The position numbers were made by a program, and so were the translations under genes. The notes beneath the pieces are model-generated. The model was not told the origin of the DNA. It was given only the letters and a program-made list of their open reading frames with translations, and did no database searches. Shown in pieces: positions 1-11,456 of a DNA stretch of 64,000 nt. How positions within the stretch are numbered: the first letter of the stretch is position 1; every line of letters begins with the position of its first letter. This stretch comes from Pseudomonas fluorescens (GTDB lineage Bacteria; Pseudomonadota; Gammaproteobacteria; Pseudomonadales; Pseudomonadaceae), in contig NZ_CABVII010000002.1 of NCBI RefSeq assembly GCF_902497995.1, positions 1 to 64,000 of the forward strand. The letters run 5' to 3'.

Positions 1-65
1 TGGCGACCCTGCCGTATCCGAAGAACTACCCGCTCAAAAGCGTGGATGATGTGTTCAACGGCTAA
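1..65 (+). CDS. C-terminal end of a probable malic enzyme (5' end outside window)
   Basis: Only the last 20 codons are visible, in the frame starting at base 3 and ending with TAA at 63-65; the peptide ends KSVDDVFNG. The fragment is too short to identify by domain. The call rests on position: in Pseudomonas the gene next to ponA (PA5046 in P. aeruginosa, from memory) is a malic enzyme that decarboxylates malate to pyruvate. A strong intrinsic terminator follows 25 bases later, which supports this being the true gene end. Confidence 0.45.
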   Translation, partial: ATLPYPKNYPLKSVDDVFNG

Positions 66-89
66 GCCGTTGTAGCGCTTCAGCCAAAG

Positions 90-120
90 GCCCCGGCTCA
101 CTCTGAGTCGGGGCTTTTTT
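90..120 (+). terminator. Intrinsic terminator of the malic enzyme gene
   Basis: An 11-bp stem (90-100 with 104-114, one G-T wobble, CCCCG/CGGGG core) is followed by six T residues at 115-120. This is a textbook Rho-independent terminator reading on the plus strand. Confidence 0.9.
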
Positions 121-155
121 GTATCTGAGAGTTTTGTATCGTTTGTAAGGGCCTC

Positions 156-238
156 TTCGCGGGCAAGCCTGGCTCCTACGGGTTACGCGCCAATTTTGAT
201 ATCGCGTGCAACCTGTAGGAGCGAGGCTTGCCCGCGAA
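156..238. repeat. REP doublet (inverted pair), GCCTCGCTCCTAC subtype
   Basis: Two inverted copies of a Pseudomonas REP palindrome, 156-179 and 215-238, each containing GCAAGCC and CTCCTAC blocks, lie about 35 bases apart. The left copy has one changed base (CCTGGCTCC against CCTCGCTCC). It lies between two convergent terminators, a typical intergenic site for these elements. Confidence 0.85.
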
Positions 239-263
239 GGCTGCCTGACAGGAACCAAATACT

Positions 264-299
264 AAAAAGCCCCGCACTTCTTTCGAGGGCGGGGCTTTT
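264..299 (-). terminator. Intrinsic terminator of ponA
   Basis: An 11-bp perfect stem (265-275 with 289-299, AAAAGCCCCGC/GCGGGGCTTTT) follows the ponA stop on the minus strand and runs into a T tract when read in that direction. The A/T-flanked stem could also work on the plus strand. Confidence 0.85.
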
Positions 300-312
300 C
301 AGTGTGCGGTGA

Positions 313-2760
313 TCAGAACAAATCGATCGGTGCCGCTTCATCCGCTGGCAGCGGGCTGCCCGGCGCATTGCCGTTGCCCTGTTCGTTGGCCGACGCTGGC
401 GTGTGCTCGGCCTTGAACAGTTCGAAGTAGGCGCCTGGGGTGCCTGGGGAGGCTGCACGGCCACTGATCGGGTCGACTCGCAGGCTGAGGATGCCTTCCG
501 GTTCTTGCTGCGTATGGGGCGGCTTGTCTTTGAGTGCGGCGCCCATGTAGCTCATCCAGATCGGCAGCGCGACCGTGCCGCCGAACTCCCGGCGACCAAG
601 ACTTTCAGGCTGGTCGAAGCCGGTCCAGACGGTGGTCACGTAGTCGGCGTTGTAGCCGGAGAACCAGGCGTCCTTGGATTCGTTGGTGGTGCCGGTCTTG
701 CCTGCAATGTCGCTGCGACCCAAGGCCAGGGCGCGGCGGCCGGTGCCACGTTTGATGACGTCCTCAAGCATGCTGTTGAGGATGAACGTGGTGCGGCCAT
801 CGACAATGCGTTCGGCCACGGCCGGTGTGGGAGGCGCTGGCTGGGCAGTCAAGGTTTCGCCTGGCGTTGCGCTGACGGTGAAAGCGTCGGCAGCCGGGAC
901 CGGGGCCGCGATGCCGTCGCTGACTGCATTGCCTTTCGGAACGCTTGGCGGGTTGGCGACGAACAGCGTGTCACCGTTGCGGCTTTCGATCTTGTCGATA
1001 ATGTACGGGGTGATCTTGTAGCCGCCATTGGCGAAAGTACTCCAGCCGGTGGCGATTTCCATGGGCGTCAGGGTGGCGGTACCCAGGGCCAGGGACAGGT
1101 TGCGCGGCAGGTCCTGTTTGTTGAAGCCGAACTTGCTGATGTAGTCGATGGTGCGGTCCACGCCCAGTGCTTGCAGCAGACGGATCGACACCAGGTTGCG
1201 CGACTTGTAGAGCGCCTCGCGTATGCGGATCGGGCCGAGGAAAGTGTTGGTGTCGTTCTTTGGGCGCCAGACCTTGTCCAGGTATTCGTCGACAAATACG
1301 ATCGGGGCGTCGTTCACCAGGCTGGAGGCGGTGTAGCCATTATCCAGCGCGGCGCTGTAGACGAACGGCTTGAAACTCGAGCCCGGCTGACGCTTGGCCT
1401 GGAGCGCGCGGTTGTAGTTGCTCTGCTCGAAAGCGAAGCCGCCGACCAGCGAACGGATGGCGCCGTTCTGCGGGTCGAGGGACACCAGTGCGCCCTGGGC
1501 TTGCGGAATCTGGCTGAACTTCAGTGAGCTGTCTGGCTGGCGCTGGACGCGAATCAGGTCGCCGACCTGAGCCACATCCGACGGCTGCTTGGGATTGGCG
1601 CCCATGCTGTTGGTGTTCAGGAACGGACGCGCCCATTTCATGGTGTCCCAGCTGACGTGTCCTTCCCCGGTGCGGGTCAGCACTTGCAGGCCGGTCTTGT
1701 CGACCTGAATGACGATGGCCGGCTCAAGGCTGCTGATGGTGCGCTGTTTAGTCAGTTCGGTAGCCCAGGCCTCGCGGGTCTTGCCCGGCAGGCGTGACTC
1801 GGGGCCGCGATAGCCATGACGCTGATCGTAGGTCATCAAGCCTTCGTGGACCGCGGTGTTGGCCATTTCCTGCAGGTTGCTCGGCACCGTGGTGGTGACG
1901 CGGAAGCCTTCGGTATAGGCATCGCTGCCATAGCGCCCGACCATTTCGGCGCGAGCCATTTCAGCGATGTACGGGGCATTCACTTCCGGGGTCGGTACGT
2001 GATAACTGGCGTTGAGCGGCTCGTTGACCGCAGTGGTGTAGTCGGCTTCGGTGATTTTGCCCAGCTTGTACATGCGCCCCAGGATCCAGTCGCGACGCTC
2101 CTTGCTGCGGGCCGGATTGGCCAGCGGGTTGAAGCGCGACGGTGCTTTGGGCAGGCCGGCGATCATCGCCATTTGTGCCAGGCTGACGTTTCGAATCGAC
2201 TTGCCGTAATAGACTTGTGCCGCTGCCTCGATGCCGTAGGCGCGGTTGCCCAGGTAGATTTTGTTCACGTACAACTCAAGGATTTCGTCCTTGGTCAGCT
2301 GCCGTTCGATCTGCAGGGCCAGGAGGATTTCGGTGGTCTTGCGCGAGAAGCTGCGTTCGCTGGTGAGGAAAAAATTCTTCGCAACCTGCATAGTGATGGT
2401 GCTGCCACCGGACTGGATGTGTCCGCTCTTGATCAGCTGAGTGGCGGCTCGCATCAGGCTGCTGGGGTCGACGCCGTAGTGGTTGGCGAAATTGTCGTCT
2501 TCGGCGCTGAGCAAGGCATTGATGAAATTGGGGGGGATGTCGGCAAAACGGATCGGTGTGCGGCGCATTTCACCAAATTCAGCGATCAATTTGTCGTCGC
2601 TGCTATACACCCGCAAGGGGATCTGCAACTGAATGCTTCTCAGTGCCTCCACGGAGGGCAGTCCGGGGCTAAGGTATAGAAACGCGCCGCTCAGACCAAG
2701 GAGCAGTCCGCAGAAGACGGCGACGATGGACCACCCGAAAAATTTCAGCAGACGAATCAA
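313..2760 (-). CDS. ponA: Penicillin-binding protein 1A, bifunctional peptidoglycan synthase
   Basis: 815-residue class A PBP that polymerises glycan strands and cross-links peptides at the inner membrane. An N-terminal membrane anchor (about 7-30) is followed by a glycosyltransferase domain with catalytic Glu87 in AEDDNF, GGSTITMQ at 118-125 and the ELYVNKIYLGN block near 162. The transpeptidase domain has the S461-S-F-K464 nucleophile motif, S520-R-N and KTGT at 688-691. All catalytic motifs are intact. The start is a TTG at 2760: an in-frame stop lies 10 codons upstream, no ATG is available, and the known family N-terminus (RLLKF) follows directly. The gene is transcribed away from pilM, the standard Pseudomonas arrangement. 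Confidence 0.96.
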   Translation of the reverse strand: MIRLLKFFGWSIVAVFCGLLLGLSGAFLYLSPGLPSVEALRSIQLQIPLRVYSSDDKLIAEFGEMRRTPIRFADIPPNFINALLSAEDDNFANHYGVDPSSLMRAATQLIKSGHIQSGGSTITMQVAKNFFLTSERSFSRKTTEILLALQIERQLTKDEILELYVNKIYLGNRAYGIEAAAQVYYGKSIRNVSLAQMAMIAGLPKAPSRFNPLANPARSKERRDWILGRMYKLGKITEADYTTAVNEPLNASYHVPTPEVNAPYIAEMARAEMVGRYGSDAYTEGFRVTTTVPSNLQEMANTAVHEGLMTYDQRHGYRGPESRLPGKTREAWATELTKQRTISSLEPAIVIQVDKTGLQVLTRTGEGHVSWDTMKWARPFLNTNSMGANPKQPSDVAQVGDLIRVQRQPDSSLKFSQIPQAQGALVSLDPQNGAIRSLVGGFAFEQSNYNRALQAKRQPGSSFKPFVYSAALDNGYTASSLVNDAPIVFVDEYLDKVWRPKNDTNTFLGPIRIREALYKSRNLVSIRLLQALGVDRTIDYISKFGFNKQDLPRNLSLALGTATLTPMEIATGWSTFANGGYKITPYIIDKIESRNGDTLFVANPPSVPKGNAVSDGIAAPVPAADAFTVSATPGETLTAQPAPPTPAVAERIVDGRTTFILNSMLEDVIKRGTGRRALALGRSDIAGKTGTTNESKDAWFSGYNADYVTTVWTGFDQPESLGRREFGGTVALPIWMSYMGAALKDKPPHTQQEPEGILSLRVDPISGRAASPGTPGAYFELFKAEHTPASANEQGNGNAPGSPLPADEAAPIDLF

Positions 2761-2859
2761 GGCTTTTGGATATCCAGGGCAAAGAATGAATTAGGCTCAG
2801 GGTTCAGGTAAACAGGGAACGACCCGCGCTTGAAGTAAAAGCTGAAAAAAACGCTGGGC

Positions 2860-2890
2860 ATTATAAGCATTTTTCCGTCGAGGGCGTCAT
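2860..2890 (-). promoter_or_regulatory. Candidate sigma-70 promoter for ponA
   Basis: On the minus strand a perfect TATAAT (2860-2865) lies 19 bases from ATGACG (2885-2890, four of six matches to TTGACA). It would give a leader of about 90 bases before the TTG start. The -10 is convincing, the -35 is weak and the spacer long. Confidence 0.45.
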
Positions 2891-2946
2891 TTGCGCTGCT
2901 GTCAAGACGGGTGGTTTGAACGCAATGCATATTACGGAGTCCGTAA

Positions 2947-4037
<1,091 letters not shown>

Positions 4038-4038
<1 letters not shown>

Positions 4039-4601
4039 TGGCGCGGATCAATCTTCTACCCTGGCGCGAGGAGCTGCGTGAGGCGCGTCGCAAGCGCTTT
4101 TTGCTGGCGCTGGTCGGTGTGCTGGTGGGTTCGGTGGGGGCGGTGCTGATTGCGGACCAGCTCATCAAAGGCGCCATCGATCGACAAATCGCCCGTAACG
4201 ACTACATCGGCAAGCAGATTGCCGTGGTCGATGAGCGGATCAACAAGATCAGCGACCTCAAGGCCCGACGCCAGCAACTGGTCGAGCGCATGCGCATCAT
4301 CCAGGACCTGCAAGGCAATCGTCCCATCAGCGGGCGTATCTTCGACCAGTTGGCGCGTACCTTGCCGGATGGCGTTTACTTCACCGAAGTGAAAATGGCC
4401 GGCAAAACCTTGTCCATTGCAGGCGCGGCGCAATCCAACAATCGAGTTTCAGACCTGATGCGCAATCTGGATGCGTCCGACTGGTTCGAAGCGCCCAACC
4501 TCACGGAAGTCAAAGCGACCACCGCCGGTCAGCTGGAGCAGGCCAATGTTTTTCAGTTGACTGTTCGTCAGACCCAGCCGGCTGTGGAGAGCGCCAAATG
4601 A
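4038..4601 (+). CDS. pilN: Type IV pilus inner-membrane assembly protein PilN
   Basis: 187 residues. The short cytoplasmic tail carries INLLPWR at residues 4-10, the conserved PilM-binding motif. A single transmembrane helix (about 21-40), a coiled-coil stretch (about 50-90) and a ferredoxin-like periplasmic domain follow. In the family it heterodimerises with PilO to form the periplasmic alignment subcomplex with PilP and PilQ. It overlaps pilM by one base and pilO by four. Confidence 0.95.
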
Positions 4602-5221
4602 GGCTGTCCGAATGGTTCGAAGGCCTGCGCAAGATCGATATCAACGATCTGGATACCAACAACATGGGCTCCTGGCCGCCGGCGATCAAGGCATTGGTGG
4701 CTGTCCTGCTGATGGTATTGGTGCTGGCGCTGGGGTACAGCTTTTACGTCAGCGATCTGGAGGATCACCTCGATCTCAAGCGCGAGGAAGAGTCGACACT
4801 CAAGGAGCAATTCGCCACCAAAGCCCACATGGCAGCGAATCTGGAACTGTATACCCAGCAGATGAAGGAAATGGAGAACTCTTTTGGCGTGCTGCTGCGG
4901 CAATTGCCCAGTGACACCGAAGTACCCGGCCTGCTGGAGGACATCACACGCACCGGCCTGGGCAGTGGCCTGGAGTTCGAAGAGATCAAGTTGTTGCCGG
5001 AGGCCTCCCGGCAGTTCTACATCGAGCTGCCGATCCAGATCACCGTCACCGGTGCCTACCATGACCTGGCCACCTTCGTCAGTGGCGTAGCGGGACTGCC
5101 ACGAATTGTCACCCTGCATGACTTCGAGATTGTGCCGGCCAACCCCGAGGGCGGGCCGAGGTTGCGTATGAGCATCCTTGCCAAGACTTACCGCTACAAC
5201 GACAACGGGCTGCAAAAATGA
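4598..5221 (+). CDS. pilO: Type IV pilus inner-membrane assembly protein PilO
   Basis: 207 residues: a cytoplasmic tail, one transmembrane helix at about 29-51, a charged coiled coil at about 52-95 (LEDHLDLKREEE) and a periplasmic ferredoxin-like domain. It is the PilN partner in the alignment complex. It starts inside the pilN stop (ATGA) and ends with an ATGA overlap to pilP, consistent with one coupled operon. Confidence 0.95.
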   Translation: MRLSEWFEGLRKIDINDLDTNNMGSWPPAIKALVAVLLMVLVLALGYSFYVSDLEDHLDLKREEESTLKEQFATKAHMAANLELYTQQMKEMENSFGVLLRQLPSDTEVPGLLEDITRTGLGSGLEFEEIKLLPEASRQFYIELPIQITVTGAYHDLATFVSGVAGLPRIVTLHDFEIVPANPEGGPRLRMSILAKTYRYNDNGLQK

Positions 5222-5745
5222 GCCCGATTCGTTGTGTATCGATGATTGTATTCATCGCCGGCCTGGCCGGTTGTGGCGGCGACAACGACGTCAGTGACCT
5301 CGATGCCTACATGAACGAAGTGCGCTTGCGAGCGCCGGGCAAGATTGAACCCACCCCGACATTCCGGTCTTACCCCACATTCACCTACAGCGCCGCCAAC
5401 CTGAGAAGTCCGTTTTCCAGGCAGATCAGGGTCGATCTGGCGGGTCAGAAACACGGCTCGCGCAACGTCAAGCCCGACCCTGGCCGGGTCAAGCAATACC
5501 TCGAAGGTTTCAACATCGAGCAGTTTGAAATGGTCGGCACCCTCTCCAATGCGACGGGTTCCTTTGCGCTGCTGCGCGGAGCGGGCGGTGTGCATCGGTT
5601 GAAAGTCGGCGATTACCTGGGACGTAACGATGGACGGATCGTCGCCATCAGCGGCTCACAGGTCGATGTGGTCGAAATCGTTCCAGACGGCGAAGGCGCC
5701 TGGCTGGAGCGGCCGCGGACCATCCCTTTGAAAGAGCACTCATAG
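5218..5745 (+). CDS. pilP: Type IV pilus lipoprotein PilP
   Basis: 175-residue lipoprotein. The signal peptide ends in lipobox LAGC with the acylated Cys at 19. A disordered linker and a C-terminal beta domain with LKVGDYLGRNDGRI (about 124-137) follow; this HR-like domain binds the secretin PilQ in the family. It ties the PilN/PilO ring to the outer-membrane secretin. There is a 13-base gap to pilQ. Confidence 0.95.
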   Translation: MSPIRCVSMIVFIAGLAGCGGDNDVSDLDAYMNEVRLRAPGKIEPTPTFRSYPTFTYSAANLRSPFSRQIRVDLAGQKHGSRNVKPDPGRVKQYLEGFNIEQFEMVGTLSNATGSFALLRGAGGVHRLKVGDYLGRNDGRIVAISGSQVDVVEIVPDGEGAWLERPRTIPLKEHS

Positions 5746-5758
5746 TGGAACTCGAATA

Positions 5759-7837
5759 ATGAACAGGATTTTCTCCACCCTCGGTACTTCGCTATGGATA
5801 GCGCTGCTGTCGCCGATGGTACTAGCGGCCAACCTCAAGACGCTGGATGTCGCGGCGTTACCGGGAGACCGCGTCGAGTTGAAGTTGTCCTTCGATGGAC
5901 CGCCCCCGACGCCCCGAGGCTACACGACGGAATCGCCGGCACGGATTGCACTGGATCTGCCCGGCGTGGTCAGTCAACTGAAGAGCAAGAATCGTGAGCT
6001 GGGGGGCGGCAATGCCCGAAGCGCCACGGTAGTGGAGGCCAAGGACCGCACGCGGTTGATCATCAATCTGACTCAGTTGACCCCGTATGACGCGCGGGTC
6101 GAAGGCAACACGCTGTTCGTGGTTGTCGGGCAAGGCGCCGCGAAGGCCGCGTCCCGGCCCGCCAGTGCGCCTCGTGCCGCCACTGCAACGCCAGCCCCGG
6201 CCAAGGCTTATGCGCCGGTGGGCAAAGCCATCCGGGGCGTGGATTTCCAGCGCGGCACCCAGGGCGAAGGCAATGTGGTCATCGATCTGTCGGACCCCTC
6301 CATCGCCCCGGATATTCAGGAGCGCGACGGCAAGATCATTCTCGGTTTCGCCAGGACACAGCTGCCCGAGCCATTGCGGGTGCGCCTGGACGTCAAGGAC
6401 TTCGCCACGCCAGTGCAGTTCGTCAATGCCAGCGCCACGGGCGATCGGGCCACCATCAGCATCGAGCCCAGCGGTGCTTTTGACTATTCGACCTATCAGA
6501 CCGACAACAAGCTGACGGTCAGCATCCGGCCGATGACCGTCGACGACCTGCAAAAACGCAACGCCGAGCGTTTCGCCTACACCGGTGAAAAACTCTCGCT
6601 GAATTTCCAGGACATCGATGTGCGCTCGGTGCTGCAACTGATCGCCGATTTCACCAACCTCAACCTGGTGGCCAGCGACACGGTGCAGGGCGGCATCACC
6701 CTGCGTTTGCAGAACGTGCCGTGGGACCAGGCGCTGGATCTGGTGCTGAAAACCAAAGGCCTGGATAAACGCAAGATCGGCAACGTGCTGCTGGTAGCGC
6801 CCGCCGATGAGATTGCCGCGCGCGAACGCCAGGAGCTCGAGTCGCAGAAGCAGATTGCCGAACTGGCGCCGTTACGTCGCGAGCTGCTGCAAGTCAACTA
6901 TGCCAAGGCAAAGGACATCGCCGAGCTGTTCAAGTCAGTGACCAACAAACAGGCGGAAACGGATGAGCGGGGCTCGATTACCGTGGATGAACGGACTAAC
7001 AACATCATTGCCTACCAGACCCAGGACCGCCTTGACGAGCTTCGCCGTATCGTTGCGCAACTGGATATTCCGGTACGGCAGGTGATGATCGAGGCGCGAA
7101 TCGTCGAAGCCAATGTCGACTACGACAAAAGCCTTGGCGTGCGCTGGGGCGGTTCGGTGCAGAACAAGGGCAACTGGAACACGTCCGGGGTCAGCAACGG
7201 CTCGTCGACCACCATTGGTACGCCGGGCAGCACCAGCACCAATTCGCCGTTTGTCGACCTGGGCGCCGCTGGCAATACCTCCGGGCTCGGCATCGCGTTC
7301 ATCACTGACAACGTGTTGCTGGACCTGGAGCTGACCGCGATGGAAAAGACCGGTAACGGCGAAATCGTCTCGCAGCCCAAGGTGGTCACGTCCGACAAGG
7401 AAACCGCGAAAATTCTCAAGGGCACTGAAATTCCCTATCAGGAAGCCAGTTCCAGCGGCGCCACGTCGGTATCGTTCAAGGAGGCCTCGCTGTCGCTGGA
7501 AGTGACGCCGCAAATCACCCCGGACAACCGGATCATCATGGAGGTCAAGGTCACCAAGGACGAGCCGGATTACCTGAACAAGGTCCAGGATGTACCGCCG
7601 ATCAAGAAAAACGAGGTCAATGCCAAGGTGCTGGTCAATGACGGCGAGACCATCGTTATTGGTGGGGTTTTCTCAAATACTCAGAGTAAGGTTGTAGATA
7701 AGGTGCCATTTCTCGGCGATGTGCCGTATCTTGGCCGCCTTTTCCGGCGTGACGTGGTTTCGGAGAAAAAATCCGAGCTGCTGGTATTTCTCACTCCGCG
7801 TATCATGAACAATCAGGCGATTGCTGTGAGTCATTGA
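5759..7837 (+). CDS. pilQ: Type IV pilus outer-membrane secretin PilQ
   Basis: 692 residues with a signal peptide cleaved after about residue 23 (MVLA-ANL). In order there are two AMIN-type peptidoglycan-binding domains (about 25-125 and 160-260) separated by an Ala/Pro linker, an STN/N0 domain beginning [17 protein letters not shown] (about 281), an N1 domain, and the secretin domain ending in the [16 protein letters not shown] block and LLVFLTPRI. It forms the gated channel through which the pilus passes. Last gene of the operon; aroK starts four bases after its stop. Confidence 0.96.
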   Translation: MNRIFSTLGTSLWIALLSPMVLAANLKTLDVAALPGDRVELKLSFDGPPPTPRGYTTESPARIALDLPGVVSQLKSKNRELGGGNARSATVVEAKDRTRLIINLTQLTPYDARVEGNTLFVVVGQGAAKAASRPASAPRAATATPAPAKAYAPVGKAIRGVDFQRGTQGEGNVVIDLSDPSIAPDIQERDGKIILGFARTQLPEPLRVRLDVKDFATPVQFVNASATGDRATISIEPSGAFDYSTYQTDNKLTVSIRPMTVDDLQKRNAERFAYTGEKLSLNFQDIDVRSVLQLIADFTNLNLVASDTVQGGITLRLQNVPWDQALDLVLKTKGLDKRKIGNVLLVAPADEIAARERQELESQKQIAELAPLRRELLQVNYAKAKDIAELFKSVTNKQAETDERGSITVDERTNNIIAYQTQDRLDELRRIVAQLDIPVRQVMIEARIVEANVDYDKSLGVRWGGSVQNKGNWNTSGVSNGSSTTIGTPGSTSTNSPFVDLGAAGNTSGLGIAFITDNVLLDLELTAMEKTGNGEIVSQPKVVTSDKETAKILKGTEIPYQEASSSGATSVSFKEASLSLEVTPQITPDNRIIMEVKVTKDEPDYLNKVQDVPPIKKNEVNAKVLVNDGETIVIGGVFSNTQSKVVDKVPFLGDVPYLGRLFRRDVVSEKKSELLVFLTPRIMNNQAIAVSH

Positions 7838-7841
7838 TTCT

Positions 7842-8360
7842 GTGCGAAATTTGATTCTTGTTGGACCGATGGGGGCTGGAAAAAGCACCATCGGCCGTTT
7901 GCTGGCCAAAGAGCTGCGCCTGCCGTTCAAGGATTCCGATAAGGAAATTGAACTGCGCACGGGCGCCAATATCCCGTGGATTTTCGATAAGGAAGGCGAA
8001 CCGGGCTTTCGTGACCGCGAGCAGGCGATTATTGCCGAGCTGTGCGGCTGCGATGGCGTGGTGCTGGCGACCGGTGGCGGCGCGGTAATGCGCGAAGCCA
8101 ATCGTCGGGCGCTGCATGCCGGTGGTCGGGTGGTTTATCTGCACGCGTCCGTCGAGCAGCAAGTCGGTCGCACCTCGCGTGATCGCAACCGGCCACTGCT
8201 GCGTACCGCCGATCCGGCCAAGACCCTTCGGGACCTGTTGGCGATTCGCGATCCGCTTTATCGGGAAATCGCCGATCTGGTGGTGGAAACCGATGAGCGA
8301 CCGCCGCGAATGGTCGTGCTCGATATTCTCGAGCGCTTGCAGCAGCTACCTCCCCGTTAA
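7842..8360 (+). CDS. aroK: Shikimate kinase
   Basis: 172 residues. It phosphorylates shikimate to shikimate 3-phosphate with ATP in aromatic amino acid biosynthesis. The Walker A motif GPMGAGKST is at 8-16, a shikimate-binding DSD near 34 and the GGG loop ([10 protein letters not shown]) near 77-81, with a lid Arg region near 117. The GTG start is set four bases after pilQ, so it is probably cotranscribed with the pilus genes as well as with aroB. Confidence 0.96.
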   Translation: MRNLILVGPMGAGKSTIGRLLAKELRLPFKDSDKEIELRTGANIPWIFDKEGEPGFRDREQAIIAELCGCDGVVLATGGGAVMREANRRALHAGGRVVYLHASVEQQVGRTSRDRNRPLLRTADPAKTLRDLLAIRDPLYREIADLVVETDERPPRMVVLDILERLQQLPPR

Positions 8361-8510
8361 AGCGCGGCGCGAAATGCGCTATCCTCGAGCGCTGTCATGA
8401 CCGCTCAAGGTTGTGGCGGATGGCTACCGAACGGCGTCACACCAGCAGGCGCCGTGGATATTGGATAATTCAAGGCAGGACGCCTGCTTCCATCTTCACT
8501 GTGGGGACAC

Positions 8511-9611
8511 ATGCAGACACTCAAGGTTGATCTAGGCGAGCGCAGCTACCCGATTCATATTGGCGAAGGTTTGTTGGATCAGCCTGAGCTGCTGGCCCCG
8601 CATATTCGCGGACGGCAAGTGGCGATCATCTCCAACGAGACCGTTGCGCCGCTCTACCTCGAGCGTCTGACCCGCAGCCTCGCACCGTTCTCGGTGATAT
8701 CCGTGGTCCTGCCCGACGGCGAAGCCTTCAAGACCTGGGAAACCCTGCAGCTGATTTTCGACGGCCTGCTGACCGCACGCCACGACCGTCGCACCACGGT
8801 GATTGCCCTCGGTGGCGGCGTCATTGGTGACATGGCCGGTTTTGCTGCCGCCTGCTACCAGCGCGGCGTCGATTTCATCCAGGTCCCGACCACTTTGCTG
8901 TCGCAAGTCGACTCTTCGGTGGGCGGCAAGACCGGGATCAATCATCCGCTGGGCAAGAACATGGTCGGCGCCTTCTATCAGCCGAACGTGGTGCTGATCG
9001 ATACCGCCACCCTCAACACTCTGCCGGCCCGCGAGCTGTCCGCCGGGCTGGCGGAAGTCATCAAATACGGGCTGATCTGCGATGAGCCGTTCCTGACCTG
9101 GCTTGAAGAAAACGTCGATCGCCTGCGTGCCCTGGATCAGGTCGCCCTGACCTACGCCATCGAACGTTCTTGCGCGGCCAAGGCGGCGGTGGTCGGTGCC
9201 GACGAGAAGGAGACTGGCGTTCGTGCCACGTTGAACCTGGGTCACACCTTCGGCCACGCGATCGAAACCCATATGGGCTATGGTGTCTGGTTGCATGGTG
9301 AGGCAGTCGCTGCTGGCACCGTAATGGCTTTGCAGATGTCCGCACTTCTGGGCTGGATCAGCGAGCAGGAGCGCGATCGCGGCATCCGCCTGTTCCAGCG
9401 CGCCGGTCTGCCGGTCATCCCGCCTGAAGAGATGACTGAAGCCGATTTTCTCGAACACATGGCAATTGACAAGAAAGTGATCGACGGACGTTTACGCCTG
9501 GTGCTGCTGCGCCACATGGGCGAAGCAGTGGTGACCGACGATTATCCGAAAGAGGTTTTACAGGCCACGCTGGGGGCGGATTACCGCGCCCTGGCTCAGC
9601 TTAAAGGTTAA
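8511..9611 (+). CDS. aroB: 3-dehydroquinate synthase
   Basis: 366 residues, an NAD- and metal-dependent enzyme converting DAHP to 3-dehydroquinate. The nucleotide loop GGGVIGD is at 101-107, the substrate loop [11 protein letters not shown] at 134-144, and the metal ligands lie in NLGHTFGHA (about 244-252) and around His268. A GGGGA ribosome site precedes the ATG. The 150-base gap after aroK contains a small GCAGG/CCTGC hairpin at about 8476-8488 but no clear terminator. Confidence 0.96.
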   Translation: MQTLKVDLGERSYPIHIGEGLLDQPELLAPHIRGRQVAIISNETVAPLYLERLTRSLAPFSVISVVLPDGEAFKTWETLQLIFDGLLTARHDRRTTVIALGGGVIGDMAGFAAACYQRGVDFIQVPTTLLSQVDSSVGGKTGINHPLGKNMVGAFYQPNVVLIDTATLNTLPARELSAGLAEVIKYGLICDEPFLTWLEENVDRLRALDQVALTYAIERSCAAKAAVVGADEKETGVRATLNLGHTFGHAIETHMGYGVWLHGEAVAAGTVMALQMSALLGWISEQERDRGIRLFQRAGLPVIPPEEMTEADFLEHMAIDKKVIDGRLRLVLLRHMGEAVVTDDYPKEVLQATLGADYRALAQLKG

Positions 9612-9621
9612 TAAGATCCCG

Positions 9622-11217
9622 ATGACTAGTTTGCATGCCGACGAGGCGTTCCTCGGCCATTACCAGTTGAGCCATGACCCTTTCGCTCCACGGGTGCCTG
9701 GCTTCAAATTTTTCCCGGCCCAGCGCAAGCCGGTGCTGGGACAGCTGCACCACCTCGCGCGCTATAGCCAGTTGCTGCTGGTGGTCACCGGCCCGCAAGG
9801 CAGTGGCAAGACCCTGTTGCGTCAGGCCCTGGTGGCCAGTACCAACAAGCAGTCGGTACAGAGTGTGGTGGTTTCCGCCCGTGGTGCCGGCGACGCAACC
9901 GGCGTGCTGCATCAGGTGGCTCAGGCGTTGAACGTTGCGCAGCCCGAGATCGGTGCGATTCTGGCTCAAGTGGTGCAACTGGCGCTCACGGGGCAGGAAG
10001 TCTACCTGCTGGTGGATGATGCCGAGCAACTCGACGAGTCCGCGCTGGAGGCTTTGATGGCCCTGGGCGCGGGTGCGCCGGAAGGTCGTCCCCATGTGTT
10101 CCTGTTCGGCGAGTCCTCGCTGATTGCGCAGCTTGATGCGTTGAGCCTTGAGGAAGAGCGTTTTCACGTCATCGAGTTGCAGCCCTACACTGAAGAGGAA
10201 ACCCGCGAATATCTGGACCAGCGGCTCGAGGGCGCCGGTCGGGGTATCGAACTTTTCACCGCGAAACAGATCTCTGATATTCACGAAAGCTCCGACGGTT
10301 GGCCTGGCACCATCAACCAGGTTGCCCGCGATGCAATGATCGAAGCCATGATTGCCAGCCGCTCAGCGGTCAAGCGTCCAAGTATGGGGTTCAATATGCC
10401 GAAGAAACACGTATTGGCGATTTCCGCCGTTGTCGTGGTCGCGGTAGCCGCCGCCTGGTTGATGCCGGGTCGCAGCAAAGCGCCGACCACTGGCGCACCT
10501 TCCAGCGAACAGGCACAACTGCCGCCCGGTCAGGGCGCGCCGCAACCTGACAGCGACGGTGCTCCGACCATGGAATTCAACGGTAATTCGCAACCGATGC
10601 CGTTGCCGCTGGTCGGTAACTCGCAGCCGGTCATGCGCGGTCCCCTGGCCGAAGCGGCCGGCGGCATCACCGAAGGCGACGACGGCGTGCCGGTAGAAGG
10701 ATCCAGCGCTACGCCGCCGACCGTTACGACGATTGCGCCGCCTGCCGGCGTCCAGCCAGGTCCGGCGCCGATATCGGCGGCCAAGCCAGCGCCTGCTCCG
10801 ATTCAGGTCGCGACGGCCAAGCCAGCCCCGGCGCCTGCTGCGAAGCCGGCCCCAGTCCCAGCCCCGGCCAAGCCAGCCGCTGCGGCCGCCAAGCCTGCGG
10901 AGAAGCCAGTCACCGTGGCCAAAGCCGCTGGTGGCACCTGGTACGCAGGACAAGCGCCGGGCAACTACGTGGTGCAGATCCTCGGCACCAGTTCCGAAGC
11001 GACCGCGCAAAACTTCGTGAAAGAGCAGGGCGGCGAGTACCGTTATTTCAAGAAAGTGCTCAACGGCAAACCGCTTTATGTCATCACCTATGGCAACTTC
11101 GCCAACCGCGATGCAGCCCTTTCCGCCATCAAGGCCTTGCCAGCGAAGGTTCAGGCTGGTAAACCTTGGCCTCGCACTGTCGCCAGCGTCCAACAGGAAC
11201 TGGCAGCAACTCGCTGA
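9622..11217 (+). CDS. AAA ATPase with C-terminal SPOR domain, DamX-like cell division protein
   Basis: 531 residues. An ExeA-like AAA domain fills the N-terminal half: Walker A GPQGSGKT at 57-64, Walker B VYLLVDDAEQ about 127-136. A single transmembrane helix follows at about 263-282, then a long Pro/Ala/Lys linker (about 350-440), then a SPOR domain (about 446-525, GNYVVQILGTSSEAT) that in this family binds denuded glycan at the septum. Context (aroK-aroB-this) matches damX in enterobacteria, but E. coli DamX lacks an intact ATPase. The topology puts the ATPase in the cytoplasm and SPOR in the periplasm. Confidence 0.88.
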   Translation: MTSLHADEAFLGHYQLSHDPFAPRVPGFKFFPAQRKPVLGQLHHLARYSQLLLVVTGPQGSGKTLLRQALVASTNKQSVQSVVVSARGAGDATGVLHQVAQALNVAQPEIGAILAQVVQLALTGQEVYLLVDDAEQLDESALEALMALGAGAPEGRPHVFLFGESSLIAQLDALSLEEERFHVIELQPYTEEETREYLDQRLEGAGRGIELFTAKQISDIHESSDGWPGTINQVARDAMIEAMIASRSAVKRPSMGFNMPKKHVLAISAVVVVAVAAAWLMPGRSKAPTTGAPSSEQAQLPPGQGAPQPDSDGAPTMEFNGNSQPMPLPLVGNSQPVMRGPLAEAAGGITEGDDGVPVEGSSATPPTVTTIAPPAGVQPGPAPISAAKPAPAPIQVATAKPAPAPAAKPAPVPAPAKPAAAAAKPAEKPVTVAKAAGGTWYAGQAPGNYVVQILGTSSEATAQNFVKEQGGEYRYFKKVLNGKPLYVITYGNFANRDAALSAIKALPAKVQAGKPWPRTVASVQQELAATR

Positions 11218-11427
11218 AGATTCGGCGGCCTTACCCAGGCCGCCTCTCCAGGCACCTCAAAATTTCTGCAAGCGCGCTGGCCTCACAGGCCGCGTGCCTT
11301 GTGGTGTCTGCGTCACAGTAGTCTTTGAGTCGTAGCGGTCAAAATTAAAAATGTTTTGACTAGCACGGTAGATAGCTTTAAACCTTTCACAAATGCGACA
11401 TAGATTTACGACATTTCGTCGTCGAAT

Positions 11428-11456
11428 TTGTGAGCCTCTGTGTCGGTGTGTACAAT
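11428..11456 (+). promoter_or_regulatory. Sigma-70 promoter of gltB
   Basis: TTGTGA (11428-11433), a 17-base spacer and TACAAT (11451-11456) give a strong match to the consensus. The expected start is near 11463, leaving a leader of about 100 bases. A small perfect hairpin GCCCC-GATAT-GGGGC (11531-11545) lies in this leader just before the ribosome site. The rest of 11218-11565 holds a 7-bp hairpin at 11224-11244 (GGCGGCC/GGCCGCC) after the preceding gene, which lacks a real T tract, and nothing else recognisable. Confidence 0.7.

Noticed and set aside
403..1527. Plus-strand frame of 374 codons opposite ponA
   Set aside because: A shadow of the real ponA frame; no ribosome site, domain or plausible composition.
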